Shown: one piece after another, positions 1 through 6,861 of the stretch
Layout: each line of letters begins with the position of its first letter
Position numbering within the stretch: the stretch's first letter is position 1
Assembly: GCA_029262975.1 (NCBI GenBank)
Contig: JAJCYJ010000514.1
Coordinates: 1-8,542, forward strand
Length of the DNA: 8,542 nucleotides
Source: Saprospiraceae bacterium
Lineage (GTDB): Bacteria > Bacteroidota > Bacteroidia > Chitinophagales > Saprospiraceae
Direction of reading: 5' to 3'
Notes under the pieces: generated by a model
Told to the model about the DNA's origin: nothing
Database searches by the model: none
The model's input: the letters and a program-made list of their open reading frames with translations, nothing else
Position numbers and translations under genes: made by a program

Positions 1-975
1 GAACAAATATTTTTCACACTTTCAGTTAATGATCTTGGCCAGCAAGCAAAATTTGCGATCAATTCTGAATGCTACGCATTACTAAAGGATAACTTTAAGA
101 CTGCTGAAATTCACATCCACTTTGCTAACCAACAAGGTGGCAATAAGACCATCTTACCGCAGGTTAAGAATGTTGTGGCTGTAGGCTCAGGAAAAGGTGG
201 AGTTGGTAAATCAACGATTGCTGTAAATCTTGCATTAGCACTTCAGAAGAAAGGATATAAGGTAGGCCTGATGGATGCTGATCTATATGGACCATCGATT
301 CCAACTATGCTTGGACTAGTAGGATCAAAACCTAAAATACAGGAAGTATATGGCAAACCTAAACTAACACCAATTGAGAAATTTGGTATTCACGTGATCT
401 CTATCGGGTTTATAATAGAACCAGAACAGGCCGTTATCTTAAGAGGACCCAGGTTAAGTGGGGTGATCAAACAGTTTGTTAATGAATGTATATGGCCTGA
501 ACTTGATTATCTGATTATTGATTTACCTCCGGGTACAGGTGACATCCAACTCACGCTTGTGCAAAGCGTTCCCATTACGGGTGCTGTAGTTGTGACGACA
601 CCCCAGCAAGTGGCTGTAGCGGATGCGGTAAAGGCAACAAATATGTTTGCCCTGGATAGCATTAAAATTCCAATATTGGGCATTGTTGAGAACATGGCGT
701 GGTTTACTCCTGCAGAATTGCCAGACAACAAGTATTTTATTTTTGGAGAGGGTGGTGCCAAGACTCTGGCTAAAAAATATAAGACTGTTATGTTGGGACA
801 AGTGCCCTTAATTCAAGCGATCAGGGAAGGTGGAGATAATGGGGTCCCGACCGTTCTTTCTCCTGATCATGCACATGTTGAGATCTTTGATAAAATGGCA
901 GATAAATTTGTTCAACAGGTTTCATTGAGACATGAACTTTATGACCCCACTCAAGTTGTGCAAGTATCTAAATAA
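1..975 (+). CDS. mrp: Mrp/ApbC-family P-loop ATPase, Fe-S cluster carrier (5' end off window)
   Basis: Mrp/ApbC proteins are cytoplasmic P-loop NTPases that bind and transfer Fe-S clusters to apoproteins. The frame is open from base 1, so the true start lies outside. The first ~58 visible codons look like the end of the N-terminal MIP18/DUF59 domain. They are followed by a deviant Walker A (GSGKGGVGKS, visible codons ~62-71), the DADLYGPSIPTMLG segment, and a Walker B-like IIDLPPGTGD. The GTG at 175 sits immediately before the P-loop and is an internal valine, not a start. The CxxC that usually ligates the cluster after the 'ENM' motif is absent: the segment reads ENMAWFTPAELPDNKYFIFG. From memory this is the usual form in Bacteroidota, so it is not a sign of decay. 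The stop codon overlaps the pyrF start by one base (TAATG), implying co-transcription. Family assignment is secure; the cluster-binding mode of this variant is inference. Confidence 0.95.
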   Translation, partial: EQIFFTLSVNDLGQQAKFAINSECYALLKDNFKTAEIHIHFANQQGGNKTILPQVKNVVAVGSGKGGVGKSTIAVNLALALQKKGYKVGLMDADLYGPSIPTMLGLVGSKPKIQEVYGKPKLTPIEKFGIHVISIGFIIEPEQAVILRGPRLSGVIKQFVNECIWPELDYLIIDLPPGTGDIQLTLVQSVPITGAVVVTTPQQVAVADAVKATNMFALDSIKIPILGIVENMAWFTPAELPDNKYFIFGEGGAKTLAKKYKTVMLGQVPLIQAIREGGDNGVPTVLSPDHAHVEIFDKMADKFVQQVSLRHELYDPTQVVQVSK

Positions 976-1784
976 TGAATAAATCAACTCTTGTTTCTAA
1001 TATTAAAGAAAAACAATCAGTTGTCTGTGTAGGGCTTGATACAGACATTAAACGGATCCCAAAGTTTATAATCGAAAATTATAATGATCCGATATTAGAA
1101 TTTAATAGAAGGATAATCAATGCAACTAAGAGTCATTGTGTGGCCTATAAATTTAACATTGCCTTTTACGAAGAGCAGGGTAGTGCAGGGTGGGAGAGTC
1201 TTGAAAATTCTTTGCAGTTAGTCCCGGATAATATCTTTACAATTGCGGATGCGAAACGAGGCGATATTGGTAACACCTCAAATCTATATGCGCGTACATT
1301 TTTTGAAACCTATAACTTTGATTCCATCACTGTATCTCCATATATGGGTCAGGATTCATTAGAACCATTTTACGGATATGATGATAAATGGGTGATTATT
1401 CTTGGGTTAACGTCTAACGTGGGAAGCCAGGATTTTCAAATGCTGCAATTACAAGATGGACGTCATCTGTATGAGGAGGTAATAAAAAGGTCTGCTGAAT
1501 TTGGAAATGCTGATAATACAATGTTCGTTGTGGGAGCGACGAAGACCGATTTTATCAAAAGGATACGTGATATCGTGCCTGATCATTTCTTTCTTATGCC
1601 TGGGATTGGATCTCAAGGCGGTGACCTGGAATCTTCTATGACCAATGGTTTGAATCATGATTTTGGTCTGCTAATAAACTCTTCACGAAGCATAATATAT
1701 GCTGGAGATGGTCCGGGTTTCGAATTAAAAGCAGAAGAAGCTTGTATCAATTTGCGCACTTCAATAATTCCTTTTCTAAATTGA
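975..1784 (+). CDS. pyrF: Orotidine 5'-phosphate decarboxylase, subfamily 2
   Basis: Catalyses decarboxylation of OMP to UMP, the last step of de novo pyrimidine synthesis, as a cytoplasmic TIM barrel. The protein is 269 residues, fitting the longer subfamily 2 rather than the ~230-residue E. coli type. Visible motifs are VGLDTD (19-24, D22), AYKFNIAFYE with K59, and the catalytic signature IADAKRGDIGN (90-100: D92, K94, D97). The phosphate-binding end of the barrel shows MPGIGSQGGD (208-217) and NSSRSIIYAG (235-244, R238). All expected active-site residues are present. The ATG overlaps the mrp stop by one base, so translation is probably coupled and this start is well supported. It ends 7 nt before the stop codon of the oppositely oriented nuclease gene, with no convincing intrinsic terminator between them. 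Confidence 0.96.
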   Translation: MNKSTLVSNIKEKQSVVCVGLDTDIKRIPKFIIENYNDPILEFNRRIINATKSHCVAYKFNIAFYEEQGSAGWESLENSLQLVPDNIFTIADAKRGDIGNTSNLYARTFFETYNFDSITVSPYMGQDSLEPFYGYDDKWVIILGLTSNVGSQDFQMLQLQDGRHLYEEVIKRSAEFGNADNTMFVVGATKTDFIKRIRDIVPDHFFLMPGIGSQGGDLESSMTNGLNHDFGLLINSSRSIIYAGDGPGFELKAEEACINLRTSIIPFLN

Positions 1785-1791
1785 TGCAGTT

Positions 1792-3162
1792 CTATAGATG
1801 AATCATCTTACATTTGTTTTTAGATAGGAAATTTTTAATTATACCATTAGCCTCCGGATACCAAAACTGGAAAGAAATATTGTCATTCCATTGTTCGCCT
1901 GAGATAATAACATCATCAATTGAGACATATCCAAATCCCCAAAACCTTTTTTCGTGTATCATTACAAATGATTTTTCTTCGTCATTCCGGCCGGGAAGTG
2001 TAATTATAAAATCGTCTTCAAATTCATTTTTTATATTCGAAATGAACTGTTCAATTTGATCAGAATTATGATCGAAAAATTGCGCACAATTTTGTATACA
2101 AGGACATTCGAATATTTTCGATCTCGATTTAAATAAGGAAGCACATAAGTCATGTTCTATAATATAATTTTGAACAAACCCGTCTGCACTCATTTTTGAT
2201 GAGAATAGTTTGAGTTTTTCATATTTCAAGTCATTGGCTTTGTTATTCTTGCCAACTATGAAGACATGTTTCGGTTCTGTAGTCCTGGTATTATAATAAA
2301 TGGCATAGGCAAAATTTTGACGCTTCATTGACTTATTCAATTCAGGACTAAGTCTTTTTATTTCGTATAACTCCAGCAGCAATGCTATGAGCTCATTACC
2401 GGTTTCTTCATAATGAAGTTTATCTACATAATTATGAATATTGTTGGATTTTCTACTGATTTTTCTAAAATGCTGAAAAATACGTGTCTTGATATTTTTG
2501 GCTTTTCCTACATATAATACACGGTCATATTGATTAGATAAATAATAGACTCCTGCCGTTTCTGGTGCATCATGCACTTCGTCCATTGACATGCCTTTGG
2601 GCAAAACTGATGCATCAAGTCCAAGATTAATCAATTGATCAATATGGTATTCATTTGCGAGATCCTTAATGATGTATTTGAATATTTTATAGGTTGCTAG
2701 TGTATCATCATAGGCACGATGTCTGTTTTTAACTTCAATTCCGAAATGTCTCACGAGGCTGTCAAGGCCGTAGGATCTTAACCCGGGGATTGTGCTCCTT
2801 GTAAGCTTAACAGTACAAAGTTTCTTTTTATTAAAAGCAAAGCCTAAGCTCCTAAACTCCTCTTTTATAAAATTATAGTCAAAGTTGACATTGTGTGCCA
2901 CAAAGATACATCCCTCCAAATGTGCCAAGACTTCCTTCGCAACCTCATAAAATTTGGGGGCATCTGAGACCATTTGATCATCGATTCCTGTGATTCCGGT
3001 AATATGATATGGAATTGATCGTTCTGGATGGACGAGGCTTTGAAATTCGGATATTATTTTTTTGCCATCGGTTACGATTATGGCAATTTCGGTAATTTTA
3101 TCGCGAAGATACATGCCTCCTGTAGTCTCAATATCAACTATGGCATACTTCCTCTTCTTCAT
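1792..3162 (-). CDS. DEDDh exonuclease (DnaQ-like) fused to GIY-YIG nuclease domain
   Basis: A 456-residue two-nuclease fusion, probably a DNA repair or processing enzyme. Residues ~5-165 form a DnaQ/epsilon-like 3'-5' exonuclease domain: VDIETTGG (D10, E12), AHNVNFDYNFI (D95), and HRAYDDT (H148, D153), completing the DEDDh set. Residues ~200-280 form a UvrC/Cho-like GIY-YIG domain: AGVYYLSN, VLYVGKAKNIKTRIFQHF (Y218-G220, R227), then an acidic stretch NELIALLLELYEIK and P-E-L-N (E257, E264, N276). The remaining ~175 residues carry a small cysteine cluster (CPCIQNC, 354-360) and match no domain I recognise. The start is fixed: an in-frame TGA lies two codons upstream, and the next Met (17) falls after catalytic D10 and E12. 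The architecture is known in Bacteroidota, often labelled 'DNA polymerase III subunit epsilon'. It is more likely a stand-alone repair nuclease than the replicative proofreader. The exact substrate is unknown. Confidence 0.92.
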   Translation of the reverse strand: MKKRKYAIVDIETTGGMYLRDKITEIAIIVTDGKKIISEFQSLVHPERSIPYHITGITGIDDQMVSDAPKFYEVAKEVLAHLEGCIFVAHNVNFDYNFIKEEFRSLGFAFNKKKLCTVKLTRSTIPGLRSYGLDSLVRHFGIEVKNRHRAYDDTLATYKIFKYIIKDLANEYHIDQLINLGLDASVLPKGMSMDEVHDAPETAGVYYLSNQYDRVLYVGKAKNIKTRIFQHFRKISRKSNNIHNYVDKLHYEETGNELIALLLELYEIKRLSPELNKSMKRQNFAYAIYYNTRTTEPKHVFIVGKNNKANDLKYEKLKLFSSKMSADGFVQNYIIEHDLCASLFKSRSKIFECPCIQNCAQFFDHNSDQIEQFISNIKNEFEDDFIITLPGRNDEEKSFVMIHEKRFWGFGYVSIDDVIISGEQWNDNISFQFWYPEANGIIKNFLSKNKCKMIHL

Positions 3163-3184
3163 AAATCAGTACAGATCAACAGTA

Positions 3185-4387
3185 ATGATCTCATTATTCG
3201 TAATTATAACTTGTTTTTGCGCATGTGACGCAAAGACGAATGTACAACCCATGACTGTACAAAACACAGTCAACAACCGTGTAATTATTCCCGGAGCCAA
3301 TCAATTGGGTTTGTATCTACCTTTTATCCGAGATAAACGAGTGGCAATGGTTGTCAATCATACAAGCATGATAGCCAATACTCATATCGTAGATAGTTTG
3401 CTTGCCCTGAATATCGATATTGGAACCATCTTCTCTCCGGAACATGGATTTAAAGGAACGGCTTATAATGGTGAAGAAGTTAAAGATGGCTTGTACAAAG
3501 GAAACATACCCATCAGATCACTCTATGGTAAGTCACGAATTCCCTCGAAGGCAGATCTCTCAGAAATCGATGTCATCATATTTGATATTCAGGATGTAGG
3601 AGCTCGATTCTATACTTTTATATCAACATTGCACTATATAATGGAAGCTGCGGCAACCTACGGCCAGCAAGTTATCATTCTCGACCGTCCAAATCCGAAT
3701 GGACATTATATTGACGGACCTGTTTTAGAAAAAGGTTTTGAATCGTTCGTCGGCATGCACCATGTACCCATAGTCTATGGAATGACTATAGGAGAATATG
3801 GCCAAATGATTAATGGCGAAGGTTGGCTTAAGGAAAAAAAGAGATGTTCGTTACTTGTCATCCCCGTGGCTGATTATGATCACCATACGTCGTATCCATT
3901 GCCCATTCCTCCCTCACCAAATCTTCCTAATTATAGATCGGTACTCTTATATCCATCGATGTGTTTGCTGGAAGGGACGGTTATCAATGAAGGAAGAGGA
4001 ACCAACAAACAATTTCAGGTATATGGTCATCCTATTATGTCAAAGAGAAATTTCTCATATACTCCGATCTCCATGACCTCTTCAAAATATCCCAAACATG
4101 AGGGAAAAGAATGTGGAGGAATTGACTTGACTTTTCTATCTCCGGATGAAATATTTTCTTGGGGCCAAATTAATCTTCAATACGTAATAGAGACGTATGC
4201 TACGGTTGGAGATAAGGGTGAAAAGCCTTATTTTATGGAGAATGGTTGGTTTAACAAATTGGCAGGTACTAAGAAACTGATGTCTCAGATAAAAAATGGA
4301 CTTTCTGAAAAAGAAATCAGGAAGTCGTGGCAGGATGATATAGAAAAATTCAAAGCCATAAGATCAAAATATTTACTCTACCCTTGA
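3185..4387 (+). CDS. DUF1343/NamZ-like exo-beta-N-acetylmuramidase, probable lipoprotein
   Basis: Members of DUF1343 (NamZ/YbbC) include exo-beta-N-acetylmuramidases that remove terminal MurNAc from peptidoglycan fragments. From the ATG at 3185 the protein has 400 residues. The N-terminus (MISLFVIITCFCAC) is hydrophobic and ends at Cys14 followed by Asp, suggesting a lipoprotein signal, although it lacks the usual Lys/Arg and the lipobox is imperfect. Family motifs are VVNHTSM (56-62), FSPEHGFKGTA (83-93), FDIQDVGARFYTF (133-145), ILDRPNPNG (165-173), and EGTVINEGRGTNKQF (263-277). These contain the conserved acidic residues expected at the active site. The frame stays open upstream, and an ATG at 3140 (415 aa) would supply a charged N-region but overlaps the divergent nuclease gene by 23 nt. 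The start is therefore uncertain while the family is secure. No other MurNAc-recycling gene is nearby. Confidence 0.93.
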   Translation: MISLFVIITCFCACDAKTNVQPMTVQNTVNNRVIIPGANQLGLYLPFIRDKRVAMVVNHTSMIANTHIVDSLLALNIDIGTIFSPEHGFKGTAYNGEEVKDGLYKGNIPIRSLYGKSRIPSKADLSEIDVIIFDIQDVGARFYTFISTLHYIMEAAATYGQQVIILDRPNPNGHYIDGPVLEKGFESFVGMHHVPIVYGMTIGEYGQMINGEGWLKEKKRCSLLVIPVADYDHHTSYPLPIPPSPNLPNYRSVLLYPSMCLLEGTVINEGRGTNKQFQVYGHPIMSKRNFSYTPISMTSSKYPKHEGKECGGIDLTFLSPDEIFSWGQINLQYVIETYATVGDKGEKPYFMENGWFNKLAGTKKLMSQIKNGLSEKEIRKSWQDDIEKFKAIRSKYLLYP

Positions 4388-4509
4388 GACGGTCGTCCCA
4401 CTAATAGAAAGAAGGCAATTTCTCTTTTATGTATATTTAATCTAAGAACTTGGGTTATTCATCCAAGCTATAACGCCAGTAAAAAACAATGCTTTAATTT
4501 CGGCGCAAT

Positions 4510-5244
4510 ATGGGATCTTTTATTAATGGTATTTTGGCCTACTTCAAGGCTCTTGGTTTCATTTCCAGTCGCGGATTGAGTAAATATTTCCTTTATTCCG
4601 GCTTGATTGGAATCATACTTTTTGCTTCCTCTGGATTGCTGATTTATAAAGCAGCACCGTTCATCACAAATTACATCACCGGTTGGATACCTTGGGTTGA
4701 TATAAGTTCAAATTCGTCCATTTTTAATTGGATTTCTATAATCCTCTCCAGTGTCTTATTCATCAGTATATTCAAATACTTGATGTTGATTTTTACCGCT
4801 CCATTAATGAGTGTTTTATCCGATCGCGTGGAAAAAGAACTAAGAGGCGAGGTTTATGTAAAAATCAAGTCTTTTAGTATAGTTGCGGAATTATTAAGAG
4901 GATTGAGAATAAATATTCGCAACATTATCCGAGAGATATTTTTAACCCTGTTTATCTTAATTTTAGGACTCATCCCTTTATTCAGTCCGGTTGCTGCTAT
5001 TCTCATTATCCTCGTCCAGGGATATTTTGCAGGATTTGGAAATCATGACTTTTGGGCAGAAAGACATTTTTCATATCGTAATACAGTGCGATTTATGAAG
5101 GACCATAAAGGCATGTTAGCTGGAAATGGGGTCGTATATGTCTTTCTTCTTGCCATTCCTATTCTCGGTGCCTTTATCGCACCACCATTGGCTACAGTAG
5201 CAGCAACAATGGAGGGATTAAAAGAATTGGAATCATACGATTAA
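4510..5244 (+). CDS. EI24 domain membrane protein (CysZ-like)
   Basis: A 244-residue inner-membrane protein of the EI24/CysZ family. The characterised member, E. coli CysZ, mediates sulfate uptake; other members have no agreed role. Hydrophobic segments lie at roughly residues 27-50, 72-98, 139-176 (long enough for two helices or a hairpin) and 203-232. The family-like TAPLMSVLSDRVEKELRG stretch (96-113) follows the second segment, and an amphipathic loop with several arginines precedes the third. The short N-terminal helix (GSFINGILAYFKAL) before the first membrane segment is typical and supports the ATG at 4510. The gene stands alone: 122 nt separate it from the DUF1343 gene and no cys gene is in view, so sulfate transport is not supported by context. 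Its stop codon overlaps that of the opposing response regulator. Confidence 0.87.
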   Translation: MGSFINGILAYFKALGFISSRGLSKYFLYSGLIGIILFASSGLLIYKAAPFITNYITGWIPWVDISSNSSIFNWISIILSSVLFISIFKYLMLIFTAPLMSVLSDRVEKELRGEVYVKIKSFSIVAELLRGLRINIRNIIREIFLTLFILILGLIPLFSPVAAILIILVQGYFAGFGNHDFWAERHFSYRNTVRFMKDHKGMLAGNGVVYVFLLAIPILGAFIAPPLATVAATMEGLKELESYD

Positions 5245-5933
5245 GTGGTATTGAGTATATATCCCACACCTCTTACGGAAGTTATGATATGTGGTTCTCC
5301 CGGACGCTCCTCTATATATTTTCTAAATGTTGCTATAAAATTATCGATAGTACGAGTATTGGGGTAATGTTCAAAACCCCATACCTCATCTAGTATTAAT
5401 TGTCTGCTTAGCACAACTCCAGCATGCTCTGTCATAAATTTTAGCAGTAAAACTTCTTTAGATGTTAGATGATATATATCATTTCCTTTTGTCAATGTGT
5501 ATTTATTAAAATCTACAAGGGCAGCACCTAATTTAAAAACATCCTTGTGGCTTCCATTTCCTTTGCTTCTGTCTAATAGGTTTGTCATACGCAATGACAG
5601 CTCTTCAAGGTCAAATGGTTTTGGTAAATAGTCGTCAGCTCCAGCTTTCAATCCTTTTATCCTGTCTGATGACTGACCAAGAGCGGATAAAATTAAGATT
5701 GGAATATCTGAACGCGTATGCTTGATTTTCCTACATAGTTCTATTCCTGTGCTATCGGGGAGCATTACATCCATCAGAATAATATCTATATGCTGAGAAT
5801 GGACTACTTCCAAAGCATCTTTCCCATTATTACAAATGATAGAATTGTAACCATCCAGACTGAGGTTCGTTTCAAGAAGATCAGCGATGTGTTGTTCATC
5901 TTCGACGATTAGAACTGTAATTCCATTATCCAT
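5241..5933 (-). CDS. OmpR/PhoB-family response regulator
   Basis: A 230-residue DNA-binding response regulator. The receiver domain (~5-118) has the acidic pair E11/D12, phosphoacceptor D55 in LMDVMLPDSTG, switch residue S83 in ILILSALG, and K105 in YLPKPF, so it should be phosphorylatable. The C-terminal winged-helix (Trans_reg_C, ~132-228) contains LTSKEVLLLKFM, the LILDEVWG region, a recognition-helix-like TRTIDNFIATFRKYIE, and the terminal SVRGVGYIL hairpin. It is the last gene of a hemL-kinase-regulator operon: its ATG lies inside the end of the kinase gene (8-nt overlap), so the kinase is almost certainly its partner. The 3' end overlaps the convergent EI24 gene by four bases. Target genes cannot be deduced; it resembles the RprY-like regulators of Bacteroidota only in general architecture. 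Confidence 0.95.
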   Translation of the reverse strand: MDNGITVLIVEDEQHIADLLETNLSLDGYNSIICNNGKDALEVVHSQHIDIILMDVMLPDSTGIELCRKIKHTRSDIPILILSALGQSSDRIKGLKAGADDYLPKPFDLEELSLRMTNLLDRSKGNGSHKDVFKLGAALVDFNKYTLTKGNDIYHLTSKEVLLLKFMTEHAGVVLSRQLILDEVWGFEHYPNTRTIDNFIATFRKYIEERPGEPHIITSVRGVGYILNTT

Positions 5934-6861
5934 ATTTAGGGAGTCTCATTGAGAAAGTATTCTGATTATTTTTGCTCTTTACATCAATCGATCCCCTATG
6001 GGCTTCCACGATTTCTTTGGTTATATAAAGTCCTATGCCAGTTCCTTCTTTTCTCCTTATTTCAATATCGTTACTACGGTAAAATTTTTCAAATATTCTA
6101 GAAAACTCTCCAGGTGAAATGGGTGTCCCGGTATTTCGAATATGACAATGGACCATATCGACATCTTCACTAATTAAGATTTCAATAGGCGTATTTTGAG
6201 TTGAATACTTCACGGCATTATCAATAATATTGCTAATCGCTTGTTTTATATTTTGTCGATCGGCGGAAATTTGAATACTTGATTCGGGATGATCAATTTT
6301 AAAATGTGAATTTGCATTTTCAGACCTATAATTTCCTATAATTTCTTCTACTAACTGAAGTAAATCAATATCGGATTTATAAAGCTCTAATCCATTGTTT
6401 TCAATACTTGCGGAGAGTAAAATATTTTGCACTAATTTCTCAAGTCTCTTAGTATCTTCCAAGGCAGATCGACGAATCTGGTCCTCCTTTTGTTTTGTTA
6501 ATCCAGGACGAACCAAAGTCTGAAGCGCCAGTTTAATTGCAGCTACCGGAGATTTTAATTCATGAGAAACTGATAATAAAAAGTCGCTTTGTTGATTCGC
6601 ATTCTGAATTTCCTTGTTCGCACTTCGATTGATTATATAAATACCCAAAAGAAGTGAGCATCCAAGAACAAAACCTTCCCCCAAAATCATAATAGTTTGC
6701 CGCGATCTCTCATTTTCTATCGATTTGAGTTCCTGTGTATTTAATATAAAAGCTTTTTTTAATTCATAGATTTCTTTATTCTTCTTAGAAAGTAGCATAC
6801 CCCACCAGATGATACCTAATATCATATAGAAAATCACCCCGATAGATAAATAGCGGATCAT
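5926..6861 (-). CDS. Membrane sensor histidine kinase lacking a large sensor domain
   Basis: A 311-residue inner-membrane histidine kinase. Two hydrophobic segments (~5-25 and ~57-77) flank a loop of only ~30 residues rich in Lys and Glu (26-56), so there is no room for a folded sensor domain, and no HAMP or PAS is evident. A short linker leads to HisKA with the H box FLLSVSHELKSP (H100), then the N box (NIKQAISNIIDNAVKYS, N215), a G1-like segment IRNTGTPI (242-248), the F box (RIFEKFYRS), and the G2 box GTGIGL (273-278). The usual Asp of the G1 box is Asn243, a variant I believe occurs in other active kinases, so loss of activity is not implied. The start overlaps the hemL stop as ATGA, and the stop overlaps the response-regulator start by 8 nt. 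The signal is unknown; membrane state or a partner protein is more plausible than a periplasmic ligand. Confidence 0.94.
   Translation of the reverse strand: MIRYLSIGVIFYMILGIIWWGMLLSKKNKEIYELKKAFILNTQELKSIENERSRQTIMILGEGFVLGCSLLLGIYIINRSANKEIQNANQQSDFLLSVSHELKSPVAAIKLALQTLVRPGLTKQKEDQIRRSALEDTKRLEKLVQNILLSASIENNGLELYKSDIDLLQLVEEIIGNYRSENANSHFKIDHPESSIQISADRQNIKQAISNIIDNAVKYSTQNTPIEILISEDVDMVHCHIRNTGTPISPGEFSRIFEKFYRSNDIEIRRKEGTGIGLYITKEIVEAHRGSIDVKSKNNQNTFSMRLPKYG

Noticed and set aside
175..177. GTG as the start of the Mrp ATPase
   Set aside because: The frame is open back to base 1 with sequence typical of the N-terminal domain, and a start directly at the P-loop would remove a domain normal for the family.
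1796..1808. Hairpin AGATG-AAT-CATCT as a pyrF terminator
   Set aside because: The stem is only 5 bp, AT-rich, and is not directly followed by a T run.
3062..3184. Start of the DUF1343 gene at 3062, giving 441 residues
   Set aside because: It would overlap the divergent nuclease gene by about 100 nt, and the extra residues are the antisense of conserved exonuclease codons; the signal-peptide-like sequence begins at 3185.
4432..4439. TATATTTA as a -7 promoter element for the EI24 gene
   Set aside because: It misses the final G of TAnnTTTG and no -33 TTTG lies at the right distance.
4449..4467. Hairpin CTTGG...CCAAG after the DUF1343 gene
   Set aside because: A 5-6 bp stem with a 9-nt loop and no T tract; too weak to call a terminator.
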